5,487 nt of DNA from assembly GCA_049841315.1 (NCBI GenBank), contig JASGDB010000047.1, forward strand, positions 1 to 5,487. Direction: 5' to 3'. This stretch comes from JASGDB01 sp049841315. Lineage in GTDB: Bacteria > Bacteroidota > Bacteroidia > Flavobacteriales > Weeksellaceae. The notes beneath the pieces were generated by a model, which was not told where the DNA came from, did not search any database, and saw only the letters and a list, made by a program, of their open reading frames with translations. Shown here piece by piece: positions 1-5,386 of the stretch; the stretch's first letter is position 1; each line of letters begins with the position of its first letter. The position numbers were made by a program, and so were the translations under genes.

Positions 1-2020
1 CTTGTTTTTCTAATTCCACATTGATAGGAATTGCCGGAACATTCAAAGCACCGAGAACTTCCACCGGAGCATCCAAGTATTTAAAACAATGATTGGAAAT
101 ACGGTGTGCAAGAGCTTCTGCAAAGGAATTCTGAGCCTGTTCTTCCGTCAAAACCAAACATTTTCCATGAATTTTTACCCGTTCAAAAATTAAATTTTCA
201 TCCAATGGAATCAATGTCCGCAGGTCGATAATTTCTACCCTTTCGTTAAAAGATTTTGCGGCTTCTTTTGCCCAGAAAACGCCCATTCCGTAGGTGATAA
301 TAACTGCCGTTCTTCCTTTTTCGGTTTCGGATTCATCAGCATTTTTTACAATATTGGCTTTCCCGAAAGGCAGAATGTAATCTTCGGCAGGTTCAATGGT
401 TTTGGCGTCTTCCGTTCCGGGAACTTTGCTCCAGTAAAGACCCTTGTGTTCGAGGAAAATCACAGGATTAGGGTCGTAATATGCCGCTTTAAACAAACCT
501 TTGAAATCCGCCGCATTGGACGGATAGGCGATTTTAATTCCTTTAATATTGGCTAAAATGCTTTCCACGCTTCCACTGTGATACGGTCCGCCGCCGCCGT
601 AAGCACCAATCGGAACGCGGATGATATTGCTGACCGGAAATTTTCCGTTGGATAAATAACACGATTTTGAAACTTCCGTAATGAGCTGGTTTAATCCCGG
701 AAATATATAATCGGCAAACTGAACTTCCACAATCGGTTTCAGTCCGGCTGCGCTCATACCAATCGTCGAACCGATGATGTATGCTTCCTGAATGGCAGTA
801 TTGAAAACCCTTTTGTTTCCGAATTTTTTTCCTAAAGTAACGGTTTCCCGAAAAACACCGCCGATTCTCTCACCGACATCCTGACCGTACAAAACTGCTT
901 CGGGATGTTTGTACATCAGCTCCTGAATGGCATGGATTCCGGCATCTACCATTACAATTTTTTCTTTTGTATCGGCAGGAACTCTTGTTCCGCTTTCTTC
1001 TGTAACGGATGTTGGAGCGAAAATATGTTCTGTTGCGCTTTCCGGTTCCGGGTCGGGTGCGTTTTTGGCATTTTCAAAGGCTTCTTCGGTTTCTAATCTT
1101 GCTTTTTTGGCAATTTGCTTTAGGGTTTCTTCGTCTGTGCCTTCATCCAGAAGATAATTTCTCAGAATCTGCCCCGGGTCTTTGGCTCTGTGTTTTTCCA
1201 AATCGGCTTCATCTCGGTAAAATTCACGGCGAACACCGGAAGTATGATGCCCGATGAGAACGGTTTTTGCACAAACAAGAATTGGTTTTCTTTCGTTTCG
1301 GACAAAATCGAATGCTTTTTTCATCGCTTCATAACTTTCGATGAAATCGGTTCCGTCCACTCTCATTCTGCTTAATCCGGCAAATCCGGCAGCGTAATCG
1401 TAAGCATCGGATGTTCTGGCTTCTTCTCTCGTTACGGAAATTCCCCATTCATTATCCTGAACCAGAAAAATAACGGGAAGCTGATGAAGTGCGGCAAACT
1501 GAAACGCCTCTGAAACTTCGCCTTCCGTTACGGAATTGTCGCCCAGGCAGCAGACGACAACGGGATTTTTTTCAAAATTTCTGAGGTTGAAATCCTGTAT
1601 GTATTTGATTCCCTGTGCGATTCCGGTTGTTGGGATAGCCTGCATTCCGGTTGCGGAGCTCTGGTGGATGATTTTGGGTTTGCTTTCATCCAAACTTGAC
1701 GGATGAGCGTAATAGGAACGCCCGCCTGAAAAAGGGTCGTCTTTTTTTGCTAAAAGCTGCAGCATCAGTTCGTATGGCTCGAAACCGATTCCCAAAAGCA
1801 GGCTTTCATCTCGGTAATAGGGAGAAACCCAGTCTTCTTTTTCCAGATGATATGCAGTTGCCAGCTGAATGGCTTCATGCCCTCTTGATGTGCTGTGGAC
1901 GTACTTTGTGATGTTCCTGTTTTCTTCATAGATGTCCGCCATTGCTTTAGCCAGCATCATGTGTCGGTAGGCTTTGAGAAGTGTATCTTTTGACAAAGTT
2001 GAAAAAACGGTTTCTTCCAT
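1..2020 (-). CDS. Fused alpha/beta E1 subunit of a 2-oxo acid dehydrogenase complex (thiamine diphosphate dependent), 3' end outside window
   Basis: This is the decarboxylating E1 component of a 2-oxo acid dehydrogenase complex. It uses thiamine diphosphate to decarboxylate a keto acid and passes the acyl group to the lipoyl group of E2. The reading frame is unbroken for 673 codons. The alpha part (residues 1 to about 310) shows RGHEAIQ and a thiamine diphosphate motif starting GDN at 160-162 and closing with QDN at 188-190, the normal spacing. An acidic, proline-containing linker (about 310-353) leads to the beta part, with GQDVGERIGGVFRETV, NTAIQE (E412 aligns with the catalytic beta Glu), QFADY, GGPYHSGSVES and, near the end, HGKCLVLTEE. 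The last visible residues (NVPAIPINVELEKQ) match the usual C-terminal region, so little is missing. Fused E1 chains near 690 residues are common in Bacteroidota. The substrate (branched-chain keto acids or pyruvate) cannot be decided. The ATG at 2018-2020 is favoured by a promoter box 6 nt upstream. No E2 or E3 gene is visible. Confidence 0.95.
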   Translation of the reverse strand, partial: MEETVFSTLSKDTLLKAYRHMMLAKAMADIYEENRNITKYVHSTSRGHEAIQLATAYHLEKEDWVSPYYRDESLLLGIGFEPYELMLQLLAKKDDPFSGGRSYYAHPSSLDESKPKIIHQSSATGMQAIPTTGIAQGIKYIQDFNLRNFEKNPVVVCCLGDNSVTEGEVSEAFQFAALHQLPVIFLVQDNEWGISVTREEARTSDAYDYAAGFAGLSRMRVDGTDFIESYEAMKKAFDFVRNERKPILVCAKTVLIGHHTSGVRREFYRDEADLEKHRAKDPGQILRNYLLDEGTDEETLKQIAKKARLETEEAFENAKNAPDPEPESATEHIFAPTSVTEESGTRVPADTKEKIVMVDAGIHAIQELMYKHPEAVLYGQDVGERIGGVFRETVTLGKKFGNKRVFNTAIQEAYIIGSTIGMSAAGLKPIVEVQFADYIFPGLNQLITEVSKSCYLSNGKFPVSNIIRVPIGAYGGGGPYHSGSVESILANIKGIKIAYPSNAADFKGLFKAAYYDPNPVIFLEHKGLYWSKVPGTEDAKTIEPAEDYILPFGKANIVKNADESETEKGRTAVIITYGMGVFWAKEAAKSFNERVEIIDLRTLIPLDENLIFERVKIHGKCLVLTEEQAQNSFAEALAHRISNHCFKYLDAPVEVLGALNVPAIPINVELEKQ

Positions 2021-2026
2021 AGTTTT

Positions 2027-2034
2027 CAAATATA
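2027..2034 (-). promoter_or_regulatory. Bacteroidota -7 box (TATATTTG) of the fused E1 gene
   Basis: On the minus strand the sequence reads TATATTTG, a full match to the Bacteroidota sigma-70 -7 consensus TAnnTTTG. Only 6 nt separate it from the ATG. Transcription normally starts a few bases past this box, so the mRNA would be leaderless or have a leader of one or two bases. I see no convincing TTTG-type -33 element at the expected distance. Confidence 0.6.
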
Positions 2035-2064
2035 ACAAAACTTTTTAGGCTCTTCGCCATTTTG

Positions 2065-2083
2065 TATGGAAAAAAAATCCATA
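2065..2083. repeat. Short inverted repeat TATGGA-(A7)-TCCATA upstream of the E1 gene
   Basis: A perfect 6-bp inverted repeat (TATGGA / TCCATA) flanks seven adenines, about 45-63 bp upstream of the E1 start codon. Its position just upstream of the promoter box would suit an operator or an A-tract bend, but a six-base arm can arise by chance and no regulator is known here. Confidence 0.25.
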
Positions 2084-2180
2084 TTCTTTTAAAATAACCT
2101 CGGAAACAAGGATAAACACACTAAAATTTAAACTGCGAAACAGTGATATATTGTAACATAATACAAGTGTACTATTGGTG

Positions 2181-2231
2181 AGGTGCGAAGCACCGACATC
2201 TTTTATACCAATATGTCGGTGCTTCGCACCT
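2181..2231. repeat. Perfect 19-bp inverted repeat with 13-nt loop; each arm is itself a hairpin
   Basis: The left arm AGGTGCGAAGCACCGACAT (2181-2199) and right arm (2213-2231) are perfect reverse complements around a 13-nt spacer. Within each arm, GGTGC and GCACC also pair around a GAA or TTC triloop, so the DNA or RNA can form one long hairpin or two small ones. In addition ATTGGT (2174-2179) can pair with ACCAAT (2207-2212) in the loop. It lies between two minus-strand genes, downstream of the brkB-like gene. There is no T-run after the stem on either strand, so it is not a textbook intrinsic terminator. It could be a palindromic dispersed repeat, an RNA processing or stability element, or a terminator of non-classical form. 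Confidence 0.85.
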
Positions 2232-2503
2232 TTCTATTCATCTTATAATCGTGAAAGATTACCAACATTGCGCAAATTGGCTACGCCGAATCTTCGATTT
2301 CGTTGCTTTTTCTGATTCAAAATCTTTGGTTTAAGAATTTTAATGCGTTTTTCCTGCTCGGAAACGGAGGCGTTAAAATTTTAAAGAATTTTGTTAATAA
2401 GGAGGTTTGGTATAATCTTTCTTAATATGCTTATTCGTAATCAGCGTGAAATTATCGGGGTTATGTTTTTCTCACTATCTCCCATTCCTAAAGTTACCAA
2501 GTC
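2232..2503. other. Non-coding stretch with imperfect inverted repeat, possibly a decayed dispersed repeat
   Basis: No gene of convincing length is present. An imperfect inverted repeat runs from 2336 to 2380: AATTTTAATGC on the left pairs with GCGTTAAAATT on the right with one G-T pair, and TTTCC pairs with GGAAA around a five-base loop. On the minus strand a Met-less frame of about 45 codons is open after a TAA near 2381 (ending ...RNVGNLSRL), and on the plus strand a 28-codon frame begins at GTG near 2250. Such short paired open frames in a gap suggest a dispersed intergenic element or gene remnant, not a working gene. That reading is inference. Confidence 0.4.
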
Positions 2504-3460
2504 TTAAGCATTTCTCTTCTCTCTGATTTCCGAAAAATCCCTCGCGATTTCGTCAGCCAATATTTTTTCTACTCTCACTTTTTTGATGGCAAGATTCAGT
2601 TCGTTGCCCAAAAGCATCAGGCTAATGTTGATATTCACCCAAACCATTGTGATAATGATGGTTCCGATAGAGCCGTAGAACACGTTGTAACTCGCAAAAT
2701 TCTGAAGATAAATCGCAAATCCGTAAGTGAGCAAAATAAAGAGTACCGTCGTAAAAACCGCACCCGGAACTGCCTGCTTCCATGAAGTAATTTTCAGGCA
2801 TCCGGCCCAATAAAAAAGGCTGAGAAGCACGCAGTAGAAAAACGGAAAAGAAAAATATCCGATAATCTTCGTCAGGTTGTTCACAAACCACGAAATGTCA
2901 TAAGACGGTGTAAAAAGTTTCAGCACAACTTCGCTGTAATAAATTCCGAGAATCGTCAAAACAATCAAAGCAATAAACGCTATCGTAACGCCTATCGAAA
3001 CAAGATATTCATTGATGAAATTGCGCTTCAGTTCAGTATTTTCATTAAACCCGTTAATCAGAGAATGAGTTCCGTTTGTCCCGAAAACCAGTGAGAGCAC
3101 AATCGTAAAAATGTTAATACTTTTCATATTCGGAACAAAAGTATTCTGAATATAATCCGTAACATCCTTGAGGATATTTTCCGGAAGAACATTCGGCATC
3201 AGCACTTCAAAAATATAAAATTGCAACTTATCATAATGCGGCAAAAACGGCAGAAGCGAAAGCATGAACAGAATGAAAGGAAAAAGACTCAGAAAAAACG
3301 CCCACGAAATCGCCGCAGCCTGTTTTCCGAGCTTTGTTTCCGTGATTCCCAGGCCGTAAATACCAAACATCTTCCACAGCGAAATTCCCAGAAAAGGAAT
3401 ATGGATGCCGTCGAGAAAATTCTTTATTTTAATCAGAAATTTAGGAACTCTGAATGTCAT
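2504..3460 (-). CDS. YihY/BrkB-family integral membrane protein
   Basis: This predicted inner-membrane protein of 318 residues belongs to the YihY/BrkB (UPF0761-like) family, once annotated as ribonuclease BN. Its biochemical role is unsettled; transport or envelope roles have been proposed. The sequence shows about six hydrophobic segments, near residues 50-74, 115-137, 153-176, 197-219, 232-252 and 264-285, the family's usual number. Family signatures are visible: PGA at 232-234, YGSIG at 262-266 followed by an aromatic, hydrophobic helix, and LLGNELN at 283-289, then a charged cytoplasmic tail. The frame is open 28 codons further upstream (to 3544), but I chose the ATG at 3458-3460. The longer form would run into rlmH coding sequence, its extra residues look non-native (Cys/Arg-rich), and a -7 promoter box sits at 3480-3487, inside the extension. 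The gene is divergent from rlmH. The next minus-strand gene (E1) lies 483 bp downstream, so it is probably monocistronic. Confidence 0.9.
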   Translation of the reverse strand: MTFRVPKFLIKIKNFLDGIHIPFLGISLWKMFGIYGLGITETKLGKQAAAISWAFFLSLFPFILFMLSLLPFLPHYDKLQFYIFEVLMPNVLPENILKDVTDYIQNTFVPNMKSINIFTIVLSLVFGTNGTHSLINGFNENTELKRNFINEYLVSIGVTIAFIALIVLTILGIYYSEVVLKLFTPSYDISWFVNNLTKIIGYFSFPFFYCVLLSLFYWAGCLKITSWKQAVPGAVFTTVLFILLTYGFAIYLQNFASYNVFYGSIGTIIITMVWVNINISLMLLGNELNLAIKKVRVEKILADEIARDFSEIREKRNA

Positions 3461-3465
3461 TCGTC

Positions 3466-3473
3466 TATATTTG
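3466..3473 (+). promoter_or_regulatory. -7 box (TATATTTG) of rlmH
   Basis: TATATTTG matches TAnnTTTG and ends 18 nt before the rlmH ATG, predicting a leader of roughly 10-15 nt. There is no Shine-Dalgarno sequence before the start (AAGATAAGAA), which is normal for Bacteroidota. Any -33 element would lie inside the brkB-like coding sequence; only a weak TTTA near 3440 is seen. Confidence 0.6.
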
Positions 3474-3479
3474 CAGAAG

Positions 3480-3487
3480 CAAAGATA
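3480..3487 (-). promoter_or_regulatory. -7 box (TATCTTTG) of the YihY/BrkB-family gene
   Basis: On the minus strand TATCTTTG matches TAnnTTTG and ends 19 nt before the ATG chosen at 3460. It supports the shorter start, because a start at 3544 would lie upstream of this promoter. It is only 6 bp from the rlmH box on the other strand, so the two RNA polymerase footprints must overlap. Confidence 0.6.
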
Positions 3488-3491
3488 AGAA

Positions 3492-3965
3492 ATGAAAATC
3501 AATCTCCTCTGCATCGGCAAAACAGACGACAGGGAAATCCGCACGCTGATAGAATATTACCGAAACCGGCTTCCGAAACACTGGAATTTTGAACTCACCG
3601 AAATTCCCGATGTAAAAAACGCCCGAAATCTCACTCCCGAACTTTTGAAAAAGGAAGAAGCAAAATTATTTCTCCAAAATATCGAAAGTTCCGACCTTAT
3701 CCTTCTCCTCGACGAAAAAGGAAAACAGTACACCAGCCGTGAATTTGCCGGAAAAATCAATGACTGGCAGAATAATTCGGTAAAAAAAGTACAGCTTTTA
3801 ATCGGCGGTGCGTATGGTTTTTCGGAGGAAATTTACAGCAGAGCCAATGAGAAAATTTCACTTTCCAAAATGACGTTCACACATCAGATGATTCGCCTTT
3901 TCATTGTAGAACAACTCTACCGTGCCGACCAGATTCTACAGGGGAAACCGTATCATAATGATTGA
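3492..3965 (+). CDS. rlmH: 23S rRNA (pseudouridine(1915)-N(3))-methyltransferase RlmH
   Basis: RlmH is a SPOUT-class methyltransferase that uses S-adenosylmethionine to methylate N3 of pseudouridine 1915 in helix 69 of 23S rRNA, acting on assembled 70S ribosomes as a homodimer. The protein is 157 residues; E. coli RlmH (YbeA) has 155. The N-terminus MKINLLCIGKT is typical. LLLDEKGKQYTSREFA (71-86) is the conserved central segment, and LLIGGAYGF (102-110) is the glycine-rich cofactor loop of the trefoil knot. The C-terminus carries LSKMTFTHQMIR (124-135), VEQLYRA (139-145) and the terminal PYH (153-155), which contribute to the SAM and active-site region. It is the only plus-strand gene found here. 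The stop codon is only 5 bp from the first full unit of a tandem array, and no classical terminator follows. Confidence 0.97.
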   Translation: MKINLLCIGKTDDREIRTLIEYYRNRLPKHWNFELTEIPDVKNARNLTPELLKKEEAKLFLQNIESSDLILLLDEKGKQYTSREFAGKINDWQNNSVKKVQLLIGGAYGFSEEIYSRANEKISLSKMTFTHQMIRLFIVEQLYRADQILQGKPYHND

Positions 3966-3970
3966 GTGGT

Positions 3971-4080
3971 GAGAGGGAGACTTGGTGAGAGGGAGATTTG
4001 GTGAGAGGGAGACTTGGTGAGAGGGAGACTTGGTGAGAGGGAGACTTGGTGAGAGGGAGACTTGGTGAGAGGGAGACTTT
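3971..4080. repeat. 16-bp tandem repeat array, about 7 copies (GAGAGGGAGACTTGGT)
   Basis: Six full units start at 3971, 3987, 4003, 4019, 4035 and 4051, followed by a 14-base partial unit at 4067. All full units are identical except for one C-to-T change at 3997 in the second. A partial GTGGT (3966-3970) before the first unit reaches the rlmH stop codon. Each unit holds the homopurine mirror repeat AGAGGGAGA, so the array has strong strand asymmetry, with one C per unit on the plus strand. Near-identity of units indicates recent expansion; copy number probably varies among strains. Function is unknown. The repetitive Ser/Pro/Leu reading frame on the minus strand across it (3901-4284) is a by-product. 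Confidence 0.97.
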
Positions 4081-4106
4081 GAGACTTTGAGACTTTGGAG
4101 CTTTGA
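4075..4106. repeat. 8-bp tandem repeat, about 4 copies (GACTTTGA)
   Basis: GACTTTGA occurs at 4075 and 4083, then GACTTTGG at 4091 and AGCTTTGA at 4099, followed by a GA run. The first copy overlaps the last partial 16-bp unit (GAGAGGGAGACTTT), so the shorter period seems to have grown out of the end of the longer array by slippage. Confidence 0.85.
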
Positions 4107-4126
4107 GAGAGAGAGAGTTAGAGGTT

Positions 4127-4177
4127 GTTTGAAATGGTTTGATTTGGTTTGAAATGGTTTGAAAATGGTTTGAAGTA
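4127..4177. repeat. 10-bp tandem repeat, about 5 copies (GTTTGAAATG)
   Basis: Units begin at 4127, 4137, 4147, 4157 and 4168, with variants GTTTGATTTG (second) and an 11-base GTTTGAAAATG (fourth), and a diverged last unit GTTTGAAGTA. This is a third period within 210 bp, again C-poor on the plus strand. The units are more diverged than in the 16-bp array, so this part is probably older. Confidence 0.85.
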
Positions 4178-4204
4178 ATTTTACAACTTTTTAACACCCC
4201 GTCA

Positions 4205-4244
4205 AATCCGCTACGGCGGATTCGCCACCCCTCTGAAAGAGGGG
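4205..4244. repeat. Two adjacent palindromes between convergent rlmH and PAP2 genes
   Basis: Palindrome one is AATCCGC (4205-4211) with GCGGATT (4216-4222) around TACG. Palindrome two is CCCCTCT (4228-4234) with AGAGGGG (4238-4244) around a GAA triloop. Both stems are perfect 7-bp and GC-rich, and they lie 47-86 bp downstream of the PAP2 stop codon on the minus strand. Position suits a bidirectional transcription end, but no T-run follows either stem. The pair also resembles the multi-copy intergenic hairpin repeats common in flavobacterial chromosomes, which is my inference. Confidence 0.75.
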
Positions 4245-4249
4245 AATAT

Positions 4250-4291
4250 CCCGCACCTCGAAACCCGTATCCCGAACCTCGCACACCGAAT
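4250..4291. repeat. Imperfect 21-bp direct duplication next to the PAP2 stop
   Basis: CCCGCACCTCG at 4250-4260 recurs as CCCGAACCTCG at 4271-4281, and the full 21-bp units agree at 16 positions. The second unit ends at the edge of the PAP2 stop codon (4291-4293). It is GC-richer than its surroundings. This may be another piece of the same mosaic of repeats that fills this gap. Confidence 0.5.
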
Positions 4292-4860
4292 CACTTTTGT
4301 CTTGTGTCTTGTTTTCTGATTACATTTTTGGAAAGAGTCGCAAAAAATCCACCGAGAAGAAAACCTACCAAAGCTCCGAACAGCACATCCATAGGGAAAT
4401 GAACGCCAAGATAAATCCGGCTGTATGAAACGATTGCCGCCCAAAACAGCAGAACATAAGGAAGAAATTTCATTTTATCCTTCAGTATCAGGCTGATGAA
4501 TGTTGCAATGAAAAACGTATTGGAAGCATGAGCGGAATAAAATCCGAATTGTCCGCCGCATTTAACTTCACGCACCAAACCTTCCAAATCAGGGTCGTGG
4601 CACGGGCGCAACCTTGCAATTCCATATTTGAAAATACCTGAAATCTGGTCTGAAACCACTACTCCAAGCGCAATAAAAATCAGGATAAAAATCAGCGAGC
4701 GGACTTTAAAATTTTTCGCAAGCCAATACAAAAAAATCACATACAGCGGAATCCAGATGAGTTTCTCCGAAACCAGAATCCAGAACCGGTCAAAAGGCTC
4801 GCTTCCCAGATTGTTGAGAAACAGAAAAAGTTCTCGGTCTTCCTGAATAATTTCGTACAT
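4291..4860 (-). CDS. PAP2-superfamily membrane phosphatase
   Basis: This is a 189-residue membrane protein of the type 2 phosphatidic acid phosphatase family, which removes phosphate from lipid phosphates or isoprenyl diphosphates such as undecaprenyl diphosphate. The three signature blocks are present: K78-x6-R85-P86 (KYGIARLRP), S109-A110-H111 in place of the usual PSGH, and S147-R148-x5-H154-x3-D158 (SRIYLGVHFPMD). The catalytic His of block two, the nucleophilic His154 and Asp158 are all kept, so activity is expected. Hydrophobic segments lie near residues 30-48, 55-75, 112-126, 133-150 and 156-175. The family's BacA-independent undecaprenyl-diphosphate phosphatases have this size, but the substrate cannot be settled by sequence alone. 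The start at 4860 is 2 bp after the tatA stop, so it should be co-transcribed and translationally coupled with tatA. Confidence 0.93.
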   Translation of the reverse strand: MYEIIQEDRELFLFLNNLGSEPFDRFWILVSEKLIWIPLYVIFLYWLAKNFKVRSLIFILIFIALGVVVSDQISGIFKYGIARLRPCHDPDLEGLVREVKCGGQFGFYSAHASNTFFIATFISLILKDKMKFLPYVLLFWAAIVSYSRIYLGVHFPMDVLFGALVGFLLGGFFATLSKNVIRKQDTRQK

Positions 4861-4862
4861 GA

Positions 4863-5189
4863 TTATCGGCTTACAGGTCCTTCGTAAGTATCGTCTTCCA
4901 AGGGTTTAACGACTGGTTTTTCGGGTTCTCCACTCAGGATATCGTCTTTCAGATTGGAGATCGGATTGGCTTCCTTTGCGGCTTCTTTTACCTTTTCTAT
5001 TTCCTTTTTGATTTCGGAAACGGGATTGTCGGTTTCTTTCAGAATTTCGGTTTTGATGTCTTCCACTGCACCGCGCATTTTACGCACACCCTGTCCCAGC
5101 TCGCGCGCAATCTGCGGAAGTTTGTCCGGCCCGAACAAAACAATGATTACCAAAGCAATCATCAGCATTTCTCCAATACTCATTTCCAT
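4863..5189 (-). CDS. tatA: Twin-arginine translocase subunit TatA (TatA/TatE type)
   Basis: TatA forms the size-adjustable pore of the Tat system, which exports folded proteins carrying a twin-arginine signal peptide across the inner membrane together with TatC. The 108-residue protein has one short N-terminal membrane helix (about residues 5-19), the hinge FGP (19-21), an amphipathic helix with DKLPQIARELGQGVRKMRG (22-40), and a long charged Lys/Glu-rich tail that probably stays cytoplasmic and disordered. The tail is longer than in E. coli TatA (89 residues), and TatB cannot be excluded by sequence alone. The frame extends to an ATG at 5204, but a -7 box overlies that region (5194-5201). 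I prefer the ATG at 5189; the ATG at 5183 (MSIGEML, 106 residues) is equally possible. The gene leads a two-gene operon with the PAP2 phosphatase. No tatC lies in the window. Confidence 0.92.
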   Translation of the reverse strand: MEMSIGEMLMIALVIIVLFGPDKLPQIARELGQGVRKMRGAVEDIKTEILKETDNPVSEIKKEIEKVKEAAKEANPISNLKDDILSGEPEKPVVKPLEDDTYEGPVSR

Positions 5190-5193
5190 AACG

Positions 5194-5201
5194 CAAAAAT
5201 A
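5194..5201 (-). promoter_or_regulatory. -7 box (TATTTTTG) of the tatA-PAP2 operon
   Basis: TATTTTTG on the minus strand matches TAnnTTTG. It ends 4 nt before the ATG at 5189 and 10 nt before the ATG at 5183. If transcription starts about 5-7 nt past the box, the mRNA begins at or just inside the first ATG, so translation would be leaderless from 5189 or start at 5183 after a tiny leader. No -33 element is evident at the right distance. Confidence 0.55.
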
Positions 5202-5271
5202 CAAATTCTCATCAATATATCTTTCCGACCGTTTTTTTTATAAAAACTTTTTTAAAATTATTAACAGCCAA

Positions 5272-5289
5272 AGGCTCGAAAGGCTCGAA
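5272..5289. repeat. Two tandem copies of AGGCTCGAA
   Basis: AGGCTCGAA is repeated exactly, back to back, about 85 bp upstream of the tatA start. Two copies of nine bases is a small repeat and may be simple slippage or a paired binding site. Confidence 0.5.
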
Positions 5290-5378
5290 AAAATAATGAA
5301 CAAAATGAATGTAAACGCCGTATATCAGACGATTTTATATCATTTACCAAAAAACAATGCAAATTTTAGAGCCTGTGA

Positions 5379-5386
5379 TAAGTTTG
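5379..5386 (+). promoter_or_regulatory. Possible -7 box (TAAGTTTG) for a gene beyond the right edge
   Basis: TAAGTTTG fits TAnnTTTG and overlaps an 8-bp palindrome TTTGCAAA (5383-5390). It points out of the window, with about 100 bases to the edge, where a plus-strand gene would have to begin. In AT-rich sequence such an octamer can occur by chance, and no -33 element is seen. Confidence 0.25.

Noticed and set aside
905..1375. Several overlapping plus-strand frames
   Set aside because: They lie opposite the intact fused E1 coding sequence, whose motifs are continuous; these are antisense shadows. The same holds for 1696-1911.
1..2020. Frameshift or gene decay in the fused E1
   Set aside because: Translation block by block is continuous, with all alpha and beta motifs in order; the single-chain arrangement is a normal fusion in this phylum.
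2181..2231. Classical rho-independent terminator
   Set aside because: The stem is strong, but neither strand has a T-run after it, so I list it as an inverted repeat only.
2427..2507. Small plus-strand frame (26 residues, starting MLIRNQREIIG) downstream of an AAGGAGG at 2399-2405
   Set aside because: The SD-like run is 21 nt from the ATG, far too distant, and Bacteroidota seldom use it; the frame is short and ends overlapping the brkB-like stop. Not supported as a gene.
3221..3592. Plus-strand frame of 123 codons
   Set aside because: It is antisense to the YihY/BrkB-family gene and runs out of frame into rlmH; its Arg/Lys-rich composition is typical of a shadow.
3971..4080. CRISPR array
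   Set aside because: Units are 16 bp and contiguous with no spacers, and no cas gene is present.
3901..4284. Minus-strand frame of 127 codons with Ser/Pro/Leu-rich repeats
   Set aside because: Its repetitive protein is simply the 16-bp array read three units at a time (48 bases = 16 residues); it overlaps rlmH and the hairpins, and has no family features.
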